A stretch of DNA of 12,587 nt from an uncultured Asticcacaulis sp. (GTDB taxonomy: Bacteria; Pseudomonadota; Alphaproteobacteria; Caulobacterales; Caulobacteraceae). The notes under the pieces were generated by a model, which saw nothing but the letters and a program-made list of their open reading frames with translations, did no database searches and was not told the DNA's origin. The first letter of the stretch is position 1. The number at the start of each line of letters is the position of its first letter. The stretch covers positions 1-12,587 of the forward strand of contig CAMLPZ010000103.1 in assembly GCA_946482045.1 (NCBI GenBank), read 5' to 3'. Below are positions 1 to 6,141 of the stretch, one piece after another. The position numbers and the translations under genes were made by a program.

Positions 1-3
1 TCA

Positions 4-885
4 TCACTTCATCATTTTTTCGATCGGCAGCACCAATATGGCCGATGCGCCGGCGTCTTTAAGCTTGTCGAGCGTGTCCCAGAAGACGTTTTCCTGGCAG
101 ACCGCATGGACAGCGACCGTGTCATCGCGCCCGGCCAGTTGCATGATGGTCGGAGCATCGGCGCCAGGGATCATCTTGATGATCTCGTCGAGATGCGCAC
201 GGGGCGCATTGAGCATGACATACTTGGCTCCGGTCGAAGCCACCACGCCATCGAAACGGCGCAGGACCATGTCATATGTATGTTCCAACTCAGCCGGCGG
301 GGCGTGCGGCGCCTTGATCAGCACGGCTTCGGACTTGAGCACCAGGTCGGTGGCACGCATGCCGTTCGCCTCCAGCGTCGCTCCCGTCGAGACCAGGTCG
401 CAGATGGCGTGGGCGATCTTCATGCGCGGGGCGACTTCAACGGCGCCGCGCATCTCGACGATATCGGCCGTAACACCCTTGTCCTTCAACCACTTGCCAA
501 GGATGTTGGGGTAGGAGGTGGCGATCCGCTTGCCCTCAAGGCTTTGCGGACCATCGTAGATGGCGTCGTTCGGCACGGCGATCTTCAGCGTGCAAGAGCC
601 GAAGCCCAGGCGCATGACGATCATCGATTCGACATCGCTGTCCGGAAAGTGTTCGCTCAGGACATTGAGACCGACGATGCCCAGTTCAGCGACGTTATCC
701 GCGACAAAAGTCGGGATGTCGTCGTCGCGCACGCGCAGCAGCTCGATCGGCTGGTTTTCAATACGGTACAGCAGTTCGTTGGCGCCCTTCATGACGCGCA
801 GGCCCGCGCCGGAAATCAGTTCCAGCGAGCGGTCGGCCAGGCGGCCCGACTTCTGAACGGCAATACGGAGTCTCGGTTCACTCAT
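4..885 (-). CDS. hisG: ATP phosphoribosyltransferase, long form (HisG)
   Basis: Catalyses the first step of histidine biosynthesis, joining ATP and PRPP to give phosphoribosyl-ATP in the cytoplasm. The 293-residue product has the N-terminal KSGRL motif (12-16), a LGFGSC strand (about 93-98) and the PRPP-binding stretch at about 147-176, with D163 and the STGATLEANG core. The C-terminal part (about 220-293, ending GASAILVLPIEKMM) matches the ACT-like domain that carries histidine feedback inhibition in long-form HisG. It should therefore not need HisZ, and no hisZ is visible here. The gene ends with two consecutive TGA codons. Its ATG overlaps the stop of the upstream TrpR-like gene by 4 nt (ATGA), so the two are probably co-transcribed and translationally coupled. 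Function is very secure. Confidence 0.97.
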   Translation of the reverse strand: MSEPRLRIAVQKSGRLADRSLELISGAGLRVMKGANELLYRIENQPIELLRVRDDDIPTFVADNVAELGIVGLNVLSEHFPDSDVESMIVMRLGFGSCTLKIAVPNDAIYDGPQSLEGKRIATSYPNILGKWLKDKGVTADIVEMRGAVEVAPRMKIAHAICDLVSTGATLEANGMRATDLVLKSEAVLIKAPHAPPAELEHTYDMVLRRFDGVVASTGAKYVMLNAPRAHLDEIIKMIPGADAPTIMQLAGRDDTVAVHAVCQENVFWDTLDKLKDAGASAILVLPIEKMMK

Positions 886-1175
886 TTGGGGTCTTTCATT
901 CGGTCCAGCACCAGCCGGTATCCTTGATGTGGCATTTCGCGCAGGAACCTGGCGACGCGCGTCACGGTCGTGGTCGAAGCGCCGGTGCGTTCGGAGATTT
1001 CGCGATAGCTGAGCTGACCTTCGTCGAGCAGCCGCGCCACCTTGAACCGCTCAGCGAACGCACGGATTTCGGCCGGCGTGCACAGGTCATCGAGAAAGGC
1101 GCGAACCTCCCCGGCGTCCTTGAGCATCAGTATGGCTTTTGCCACCGCATCTTTGTCTTCGGCACTGTCGCGCAT
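882..1175 (-). CDS. TrpR/YerC-family DNA-binding regulator
   Basis: A 97-residue, mostly helical protein of the YerC/YecD branch of the TrpR repressor superfamily. The LCTPAEIRAFAERFKVARLL segment (31-50) and the helix-turn-helix SYREISERTGASTTTVTRVARFL (about 56-78) are the family signature and correspond to the DNA-reading head of TrpR. Family knowledge says such proteins act as dimers and may use an amino acid as co-repressor. From the 4-nt overlap with hisG I infer that the ligand or signal is linked to histidine. The ATG at 1175 has no Shine-Dalgarno sequence and lies in one arm of an inverted repeat. The next in-frame ATG (residue 17) would remove part of the first helix, so I keep 1175. 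The specific regulon is unproven. Confidence 0.9.
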   Translation of the reverse strand: MRDSAEDKDAVAKAILMLKDAGEVRAFLDDLCTPAEIRAFAERFKVARLLDEGQLSYREISERTGASTTTVTRVARFLREMPHQGYRLVLDRMKDPK

Positions 1176-1216
1176 CTGTGTCAGCGTGTTAGTGTGTTAG
1201 CGTGCTGATACAGATG
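1173..1216 (-). promoter_or_regulatory. Putative TrpR-like operator: inverted repeat plus 8-bp-phased repeats
   Basis: Two 13-nt arms, 1173-1185 (CATCTGTGTCAGC) and 1204-1216 (GCTGATACAGATG), pair at 12 of 13 positions across an 18-nt spacer. Within this, 1178-1201 is three tandem copies of an 8-bp unit, GTGTYAGY on the plus strand. Escherichia coli TrpR recognises CTAG half-sites whose centres are 8 bp apart and binds tandem sites. The CTAA/CTAA/CTGA steps on the minus strand have the same 8-bp period. The site overlaps the predicted transcription start and the start codon of the TrpR-like gene, as expected for an autorepressed operon. The match to a TrpR operator is in spacing rather than exact sequence, so the assignment is inference. 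Confidence 0.55.
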
Positions 1217-1233
1217 TGAGGGCGATTTTGCAA
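1205..1233 (-). promoter_or_regulatory. Predicted sigma-70-type promoter of the regulator-hisG operon
   Basis: On the minus strand a TTGCAA box (1233-1228) is followed, after exactly 17 nt, by TATCAG (1210-1205). The predicted start of transcription falls near 1197-1199, inside the 8-bp repeats, leaving a leader of about 22 nt without a Shine-Dalgarno sequence. The boxes match the consensus at 5 of 6 and 4 of 6 positions. The position suits repression by a protein bound over the start site. Confidence 0.45.
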
Positions 1234-1241
1234 GCGGTTTT

Positions 1242-2477
1242 TCAAGAAAATCTTTGCTTTGCGGCTAGGCCCAGCCCGCTGGCGACGCTGGAGAAGCGGT
1301 CGCCATAGTGCACGCGAGCATTGGGGAAGGCGGCGCGCATGGCGGCTTCGAAGCCGGGCAGGGCGGTTGAGCCGCCGGTCATGAACAGGGTCTCGATCGC
1401 GCCGGCGTTCAGACCCGCACGCGAGGTGACGGTCTCAAGCGCCGCGCCGACGACCTTTTCGACATCGGCGAAGGTCGCGCCCAGGAGCGCGCTGCGTCCG
1501 ATGATGTGCGTCCAGCCCTTGTCGACCGCATTGAGATCGACCGTGGTCATTTCCGCGTCCGACAGGGCGATCTTGGCCAGTTCGATGCGGTTGGCGATCT
1601 CATGCCCGGCATGGTTGTCCAGAACCTTCATCAGGCGTTCTGTCATCGAGCGGTCAATCGCTTGATGGTGCAGTTGCCGGACGCCTAGCATGGTCTTCTG
1701 CGTATAGAGGAAGTTGATCAGGTGCCAGGTCGACAGCTGATGGTAATAGAGGCCGGGCATTTCCAGGCCGCCCTTGAGTTGGCTGCGATAGCCGAGATCG
1801 CGCATCAGGGTGGCGAGGCTCAGGCGCGTGTCAAAGTCCGTGCCACCGATATGGACGCCGCCATTGGCCAGGATGTCGGAACTGTCGGGTGCGAGTTTGA
1901 GCACGGAAAAGTCCGACGTGCCGCCGCCGATGTCCGTGACCAGGACGGTCTCGGTGCCGGCGAGGCGTGACTGGTAATCACGCGCGGCCGCCAAAGGCTC
2001 GTATTCGAAGGCGATGTCGCGGAAGCCTTGCGCCTCGGCAATGCCGCGCAGTTCGGATTCGGCGCGGGTGTCGGCGACGTCATCATTGTCGACAAAGCGC
2101 ACCGGCCGGCCCAGCACGACCTGATCGATGCTGTGGCCGGCAAAGCGTTCGGCACGCGTCTTCAGTTCAGCGATGTAGAGGCCGATAATGGCGCGAAAAT
2201 CCTTGCGGCGATTGCCGACCTGGGTGGTTTCGCCGATCAGGCTGGAGCCCAGGATCGACTTTAAAGCCCGCATCAACCGGCCGTCATAGTGGTCGAGATA
2301 TTCGGCCACCGCCTGGCGGCCAAAGCGCGTTTCGCCTGTCTCGAAATTGAAGAACAGGGCCGACGGCAGGGTGACCGCATCGCCTTCGATCGGCACCAGT
2401 TGCACGGTGTCGCCAAGGCCGGCGCAGACAGCGGAATTGGACGTACCGAAATCGATACCGCAATAAGGACGGGACAT
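1242..2477 (-). CDS. Hsp70-family ATPase, YegD-like, lacking substrate-binding domain
   Basis: A 411-residue actin/Hsp70-fold ATPase. The N-terminal phosphate loop GIDFGTSNS (7-15), the second phosphate motif TDIGGGTSDF (181-190), GGTDFD (211-216) and a C-terminal adenosine motif FMTGGSTALPGF are all present. The protein ends right after the nucleotide-binding domain, so it has no DnaK-type peptide-binding domain and resembles E. coli YegD (about 450 aa), a non-canonical Hsp70 of unknown client. I chose the ATG at 2477 because homology begins there. The frame stays open upstream to 2600, but that stretch runs into an intergenic repeat and has no family similarity. The Shine-Dalgarno is weak. 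Both flanking genes are on the same strand but far enough away for independent expression. Fold is secure, cellular role unknown. Confidence 0.9.
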   Translation of the reverse strand: MSRPYCGIDFGTSNSAVCAGLGDTVQLVPIEGDAVTLPSALFFNFETGETRFGRQAVAEYLDHYDGRLMRALKSILGSSLIGETTQVGNRRKDFRAIIGLYIAELKTRAERFAGHSIDQVVLGRPVRFVDNDDVADTRAESELRGIAEAQGFRDIAFEYEPLAAARDYQSRLAGTETVLVTDIGGGTSDFSVLKLAPDSSDILANGGVHIGGTDFDTRLSLATLMRDLGYRSQLKGGLEMPGLYYHQLSTWHLINFLYTQKTMLGVRQLHHQAIDRSMTERLMKVLDNHAGHEIANRIELAKIALSDAEMTTVDLNAVDKGWTHIIGRSALLGATFADVEKVVGAALETVTSRAGLNAGAIETLFMTGGSTALPGFEAAMRAAFPNARVHYGDRFSSVASGLGLAAKQRFS

Positions 2478-2561
2478 AAGAGGCAACGCGAGACAGGAGA
2501 GGGGCGCGGTGTTTAGCCTTCTCTCTGCTGAAAAGCGAGAGGGAAACTTAGGTAGGAAGCA

Positions 2562-2750
2562 TGTCCACAGATTACACAGATGCGTGCTAACGCGCGCCAC
2601 ACAGATTATCCGAGCGTGTCATGTGGGTTGAGGACTTGAACCGATAGTTCAGACATCGCTCTGCGCTGTCATTATCCCGATGGAGGCCCCCACTTTCCAC
2701 GTGTGCAGTCCCTCTGTGCAGGCGCGCCTTAGCGCGCCAATCTGTGGACA
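2562..2750. repeat. Inverted-repeat-bounded intergenic element
   Basis: The ends are a perfect 12-bp inverted repeat: TGTCCACAGATT at 2562-2573 and AATCTGTGGACA at 2739-2750. A second block, GTGCTAACGCGCGCC at 2584-2598, is repeated in inverted orientation at 2721-2735 with 13 of 15 matches. Extra partial copies of the CACAGAT word occur at 2576-2582 and 2600-2606. The left copy has an 11-nt insertion between its blocks that the right copy lacks. No clear target-site duplication flanks the element. It resembles dispersed extragenic repeats built on 'ATCTGTGTAATCTGTGG'-type words. Whether it is a decayed MITE or two inverted REP-like units is open. Confidence 0.6.
2721..2738. terminator. GC-rich tetraloop hairpin, possible 3' end of lemA-TPM-TPM mRNA
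   Basis: GGCGCGC (2721-2727) pairs perfectly with GCGCGCC (2732-2738) around a 4-nt loop, 50 nt after the stop of the second TPM gene in the minus direction. There is no run of T after it on either strand, so it is not a canonical intrinsic terminator. It could still stabilise the 3' end or be part of the surrounding repeat. Confidence 0.35.
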
Positions 2751-2787
2751 CCCTTAACACCAGATGCCCGAAGCACTCAGCCAGCCG

Positions 2788-3483
2788 TCAAATCTCGATC
2801 AGCACGTCGGGCAGTTCATTGGGATTGTCAGGGTCGGGCGGGAAATGCGTCGCAAGCGCCAGTCCACAGGCTGTGACGGCTTCGACGAAACCATTCGTCA
2901 GGTCGCCCGCTTTGATGTTTTTCAGCAGCACGGCGACGGTGTCATTCCACAGCGTCTTGTCGACCTTCGAATAGATGCCTTCGTCAGCGATGACATCGAC
3001 AAAGTGTTCTTCCAGGGCGCAGAAGATCATCACGCCGGTGCGTCCGGCGGTCAGGTGCAGGCCGCGCGAATAGAACTGCTCCATCGCCTTTTCGTGGGCC
3101 TTTTTCAGGCGCGTTGCCTTGGGCGTGAGCCAAAGTTTCAGTGGCGTGAAATTGATAAGCGTCCATGTGGCGGCAAAGACGACGATTTGCAGGGCGGTGA
3201 GGCCCAGCGCCATTTCCCACGTCGCGTACTGGCCGCTGACGCCGATGCTGTGCCAGCCGAGCACGCGGCTGAGGAGGGGCTCAAGCCAGGCGTGCGGCAT
3301 CAGGCCCATGCCGGCGGTGACCAGCGGCGCCAGAAGTGTCAGGGCTGCCGCCCAGCCGATCGGCGTGGCGCTGTAGTCCAGCGCCTTGGCGCGGACGACG
3401 CAGGTGATTTCGCCGGAGGTCGTGGCTTCCGCCTGGGCGATGGCCGCATTGACGCGGGCGTGGTCGATTTTCAGCTGTGACAT
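2788..3483 (-). CDS. TPM-domain membrane protein (second of pair)
   Basis: A 231-residue protein of the TPM family (TLP18.3/Psb32/MOLO-1). An N-terminal strand-helix unit (LKIDHARVNAAIAQAEATTSGEI, about 4-26) is split from the core by two hydrophobic segments (about 41-63 and 88-112). The TPM core follows, with TGRTGVMIFCALEEHFVDVIADEGI (146-170) as the clearest signature. There is no signal peptide, so the protein is probably anchored by its own two membrane segments. It is the last gene of lemA-TPM-TPM and starts 11 nt after the stop of the preceding TPM gene. Such pairs of a secreted and a membrane TPM protein beside lemA are common in proteobacteria. The biochemical activity is not established, although a phosphatase-like activity has been proposed for plant relatives. 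Confidence 0.88.
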   Translation of the reverse strand: MSQLKIDHARVNAAIAQAEATTSGEITCVVRAKALDYSATPIGWAAALTLLAPLVTAGMGLMPHAWLEPLLSRVLGWHSIGVSGQYATWEMALGLTALQIVVFAATWTLINFTPLKLWLTPKATRLKKAHEKAMEQFYSRGLHLTAGRTGVMIFCALEEHFVDVIADEGIYSKVDKTLWNDTVAVLLKNIKAGDLTNGFVEAVTACGLALATHFPPDPDNPNELPDVLIEI

Positions 3484-3494
3484 GTCCGCTTCCC

Positions 3495-4319
3495 CTACCA
3501 GCTACCCGATGATCCGCCGCCGCCGAAGGACCCTCCGCCGCCGGAGAAGCCTCCACCGAAGCCGCCACCACCGCCACCGCCGCTCCAGCCGCCGCCTCTG
3601 CCACCGCCGAGGATGTTGCCCAGCAGGAACCACGGCAGCCAGCCGCGCGAGAACAGGATGAAGATGATAATGATGAAGATGATGACGCCGATAGGCAGTC
3701 CGCCTTCGCCCTTCTGAGGCTGAGCGCTGGCAGCGGCCTGCGCCTTTTGTATGGCGACGTTGCGGTCGATCGACAACTGCTGGATGATGGCGTCAGCACC
3801 GGCTTCGACACCGCCGTCATAGTCACCCGACTTGAACTTGGGCAGGATGTCGCCCTGGATGATCATGTGCGACATGGCATCGGTCATGACCGGTTCTAGG
3901 CCGTAGCCGACCTCGATCCGAACCTTGCGCTCGTTGGGCGCGACGAGCAGGATCAGGCCGTTGTCCTTGTAGGTCTCGCCCGTCGAAGCCTTGACCTTGC
4001 CGCTTTGGCCCACGCCCCAGTGGCGGCCAAGCTTGTAGCCGTATTCCTCGATCTCGTAGCCTTGCAGGCTGTCGACCGTGACCACCAGCATCTGGTCGGT
4101 GGTGGTGTCCTCAAGGCCTTTGAGCTTGAGTTCCAGGTCCTGTTCGGTCGCATCGGACAGGATGTTGGCCTGGTCGACGACACGCTTGCCGCCATGATCG
4201 GGGAATTTGGGATCGGCCAGCGCTGCCGTGGCGATCCACGCCAGCGCGAAGACGATCAAGGCCACCCAAGCCTTACCTAAAGCGGGAAGGCGGGTCGTAT
4301 GCGGGGAAAACGCCGTCAT
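3495..4319 (-). CDS. TPM-domain protein with signal peptide and glycine-rich tail (YgcG-like)
   Basis: A 274-residue envelope protein. An N-terminal hydrophobic segment ends in AALA-DP, giving a likely signal-peptidase I site after A35. The TPM domain covers about 45-180 (RVVDQANILSD, DNGLILLVAPNERKVRIEVGYGLEPVMTDA). A strong transmembrane helix follows at about 207-234, then a short tail (238-274) with 25 glycines among 37 residues plus serine, phenylalanine and tryptophan. This order is the standard YgcG/TPM layout: a periplasmic domain, one anchor, and a flexible tail. Between WGVG (101-104) and KDNG (118-121) there is a short insertion compared with shorter family members. The gene starts 24 nt after lemA and is followed 11 nt later by the second TPM gene. 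Function is unknown beyond an envelope role inferred from the family. Confidence 0.92.
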   Translation of the reverse strand: MTAFSPHTTRLPALGKAWVALIVFALAWIATAALADPKFPDHGGKRVVDQANILSDATEQDLELKLKGLEDTTTDQMLVVTVDSLQGYEIEEYGYKLGRHWGVGQSGKVKASTGETYKDNGLILLVAPNERKVRIEVGYGLEPVMTDAMSHMIIQGDILPKFKSGDYDGGVEAGADAIIQQLSIDRNVAIQKAQAAASAQPQKGEGGLPIGVIIFIIIIFILFSRGWLPWFLLGNILGGGRGGGWSGGGGGGGFGGGFSGGGGSFGGGGSSGSW

Positions 4320-4343
4320 GGCTGAGTGGCCTTGTTACGATCG

Positions 4344-5012
4344 TTATTGGGCCGAAGCGGGAGCCGGAGCCGCCGGCTGGGCCGGTTGCGCGCCGATATC
4401 GGAGAAGTCGACGGTCGGGGCGTTGGCGGCGGCCGGCGCGGCGGCGAAATATTCCATCGGCTTCGACGACCCATACATGGTCTTGGCCCAGATGATGGTC
4501 GGGAAGGTACGTAAGGACGTGTTGTAGTCCTGGGCAGCGGCATTGTAATCGCGGCGCGCGATGGCAATGCGGTTTTCCGTGCCTTCCAGCTGGCTTTGCA
4601 GGCTCATGAAGGCGGCGTTCGACTTCAGGTCGGGATAGCGCTCCTGAATGACCATCAGGCGGCCGAGTGCCGACGACAGGCCGTCCTGGGCGGCCTGGTA
4701 TTCCTTGAACTTGGCGGGATCGCTGACGGTCGAGGCATCGACCTGGGCGGTGATCTGCGTCGCCTTGGCGCGCGCTTCGACCACGGCCGTCAGCGTCGTG
4801 CGCTCTTGCGCGGCGGCGCCCTTGACGGTCGCGACCAGTTGCGGCACCAGATCGGCGCGGCGCTGATACTGGTTCTGCACTTCGCCCCAGGCTGCCTTGC
4901 CGGCTTCTTCCTTGGTCGGGATGGTATTCATGCCGCATCCGGCCAGACCGAATGCCAGGGCAGCCCCGGCGGCCAGGCCGGCGACGAGACGGACAACGCG
5001 CTTCGAAATCAT
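4344..5012 (-). CDS. lemA: LemA-family lipoprotein
   Basis: A 222-residue LemA protein. The N-terminal signal ends in the lipobox L23-A24-G25-C26, so it is probably a lipoprotein. The residue after the lipidated cysteine is glycine, not aspartate, which by the E. coli rule favours outer-membrane sorting. The helical LemA domain spans about 40-190, with WGEVQNQYQRRADLVPQLV near its start, LMVIQERYPDLKSN in the middle, and ENRIAIARRDYNAAAQDYNTSLRTFP as the typical signature. The last 30 residues are Ala/Pro-rich. Translation start is supported by AGGGAG seven nt before the ATG. It leads the lemA-TPM-TPM operon and is divergent from the CPBP gene. LemA proteins have a long helical-bundle fold. 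Their role is not settled. Confidence 0.94.
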   Translation of the reverse strand: MISKRVVRLVAGLAAGAALAFGLAGCGMNTIPTKEEAGKAAWGEVQNQYQRRADLVPQLVATVKGAAAQERTTLTAVVEARAKATQITAQVDASTVSDPAKFKEYQAAQDGLSSALGRLMVIQERYPDLKSNAAFMSLQSQLEGTENRIAIARRDYNAAAQDYNTSLRTFPTIIWAKTMYGSSKPMEYFAAAPAAANAPTVDFSDIGAQPAQPAAPAPASAQ

Positions 5013-5118
5013 TTAGGACTCCCTCTGTGACCCATTTTGACAGGGAGCATGTGATACGCCCCCCGCATCAGTCTGATATGGTGGGTCATACCCCATTTTG
5101 TAAAGTCTAGGAAGGGGA
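5013..5118. promoter_or_regulatory. Divergent promoter region, lemA (-) and CPBP gene (+)
   Basis: A 106-bp space must hold promoters for both directions. The 9-mer CCCATTTTG occurs twice in direct orientation (5031-5039 and 5092-5100). A possible lemA promoter on the minus strand is TTTACA (5104-5099) and, 18 nt on, CATATC (5080-5075). The latter is a weak -10. A GACTC word (the GANTC target of the Caulobacter CcrM methylase) lies at 5017-5021, just before the lemA start. The CPBP gene has a good Shine-Dalgarno, AGGAAGGGG at 5109-5117. Confidence 0.35.
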
Positions 5119-5628
5119 ATGGTTAACCGCCTGGTCTCAGCCTTCAGGACGTGGCCCGATGCCGCGGGCTGGGGGCTGTGCGCGGCCGTCTCCGCCGTAA
5201 CTCTGGCAGGGATCGCTGTCATGGCGGGCCTCACGGGTCTCGTTCGCTGGCAGCCGGATTTTGCCGGCTGGCCGCTGCGGCTGGTCATGATCCTGCTGGT
5301 GCCGGCGCTCAGCGAAGAATTGGTCTTTCGCGGGCTGTTGACGCCGACGCGCGGGAAGGGCGCCCATGACCGGTTGTGGCTCGTTGGCGGCGTGACCGCC
5401 TTCGTTCTGTGGCACGTGGTCGAAGCGCTGACCTTCCTGCCCGGCGCGGCCCATCTGTTCCTGAGACCGGACTTCCTGGTTTGCGCCGCGATGCTGGGAA
5501 CGGCCTGCGCCGCCATGCGCTATCGCACCGGCTCGCTGTGGCCGGCGGTCCTGCTGCATGGGCTGGTGGTCTTTGTCTGGCAGGTCGCCTTGGGCGGGCC
5601 GGGTTTTGCCCGCCTGATGACAGCCTAG
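5119..5628 (+). CDS. CPBP-family intramembrane protease homologue (Abi/CAAX-like)
   Basis: A 169-residue integral membrane protein with about four hydrophobic helices. Motif 1 is SEELVFRG, with E66, E67 and R71. Motif 2 is FVLWH, with F95 and H99. Motif 3 is H147 in WPAVLLHGLVVFVW, where the fourth residue after the histidine is valine rather than the asparagine seen in many members. The two glutamates and two histidines that make up the presumed metalloprotease site are all present. At 169 aa it is shorter than many CPBP proteins, consistent with a minimal core. It is transcribed away from lemA, and its stop codon interlocks with that of the GNAT gene. Substrate is unknown. A link to the LemA/TPM envelope unit is only positional. 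Confidence 0.87.
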   Translation: MVNRLVSAFRTWPDAAGWGLCAAVSAVTLAGIAVMAGLTGLVRWQPDFAGWPLRLVMILLVPALSEELVFRGLLTPTRGKGAHDRLWLVGGVTAFVLWHVVEALTFLPGAAHLFLRPDFLVCAAMLGTACAAMRYRTGSLWPAVLLHGLVVFVWQVALGGPGFARLMTA

Positions 5629-6119
5629 ATCGCCTTCTGCATGACGATGTCAGTGAAGTCGTAGGGCCCCATCGTCACGGGTACCTCAGCCTCGACCTGG
5701 AAGCCCGAGCGTAAGTAATAGTTGATCGCCGGGGTATTATCGCGGTTGACGTACAGCGCCATGTCCTGGATCGCCTGGGACTGGAAGTGCGCCAGCGCGG
5801 CCTCGATCAGCGCCTTGCCGAGGCCTAAGCCCCGGTGATCGTCGCGGACATACAGCTTCTTGAGCCACAGCCGCTCACCGGCGCGATAGGCGGATGCGTA
5901 GCCGACGTCGGTATCGCCATAGCGCACGACCCAGAAGACGTGGCCCTGTTCCAGCATTTCGCGCTCAAGCGCTTCGGTGTCATAGAGCACGGCCAGCATG
6001 GCATCGACGCGGTCGGGACCGATGATGTTGCGGTAGCATTTCGGCCAGATGACCAAGGCCAGTTCGCGTACGATTTCCAGTTCGTCGACGCCAATTCTGC
6101 GGACGCTCGATGTCGTCAT
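5625..6119 (-). CDS. GNAT-family N-acetyltransferase
   Basis: A 164-residue single-domain acetyltransferase using acetyl-CoA. Motif A is LKKLYVRDDHRGLGLGKALIE (about 86-106), with the pyrophosphate-binding R96-G-L-G-L-G101. Motif B is NTPAINYYLRSGF (128-140). The N-terminal half (IWPKCYRNIIGPDRVDAMLAVLYD) resembles the uncharacterised bacterial GNATs that acetylate small molecules rather than RimI-type protein acetylases, but I cannot name the substrate. Start 6119 is supported by a purine-rich AGGGAT before the ATG. The gene is convergent with the CPBP gene: the two stops share the word CTAG. Confidence 0.93.
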   Translation of the reverse strand: MTTSSVRRIGVDELEIVRELALVIWPKCYRNIIGPDRVDAMLAVLYDTEALEREMLEQGHVFWVVRYGDTDVGYASAYRAGERLWLKKLYVRDDHRGLGLGKALIEAALAHFQSQAIQDMALYVNRDNTPAINYYLRSGFQVEAEVPVTMGPYDFTDIVMQKAI

Positions 6120-6141
6120 GTCCGGATCCCTGTGTCTTGTT

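Larger units (their letters stand above)
2478..2787. other. 310-bp non-coding gap between the TPM gene and the Hsp70 gene
   Basis: No credible gene is seen in either direction. The open frame extending the Hsp70 gene upstream to 2600 is unsupported by family similarity. The gap holds a 189-bp inverted-repeat-bounded element (2562-2750) with an internal GC hairpin. It must also contain the 3' end of the lemA-TPM-TPM transcript and the promoter of the Hsp70 gene, neither of which I can place firmly. Confidence 0.7.

Noticed and set aside
106..927. Long plus-strand open frame (273 aa) across hisG
   Set aside because: It is a shadow of hisG on the other strand. It is rich in Arg, His, Gln and Asp in the manner of a reverse-strand frame, has no recognisable domain, and hisG is certain.
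1178..1201. Tandem 8-bp repeats as part of a CRISPR array
   Set aside because: The units are 8 bp with no spacers and only three copies, at a promoter. There are no cas genes in the window.
2478..2600. 41-residue N-terminal extension of the Hsp70 protein
   Set aside because: The extra sequence has no family similarity, is rich in Cys/Leu/Pro, and runs into the inverted-repeat element. The conserved start is at 2477.
2764..3480. Plus-strand open frame of 238 aa opposite the second TPM gene
   Set aside because: It is a reverse-strand shadow of the TPM gene with low-complexity Arg/Gly/Asp composition and no motif, whereas the minus strand shows a clear TPM domain and operon context.
3495..3606. 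GCC/GCC-rich repetitive DNA as a mobile or satellite repeat
   Set aside because: It is simply the coding sequence of the glycine-rich tail of the TPM protein, a normal family feature.
5119..5628. CPBP ('Abi') protein as a phage-defence or bacteriocin-immunity gene
   Set aside because: The family name is historical. There are no defence, bacteriocin or toxin genes nearby and the context is ordinary core genome.
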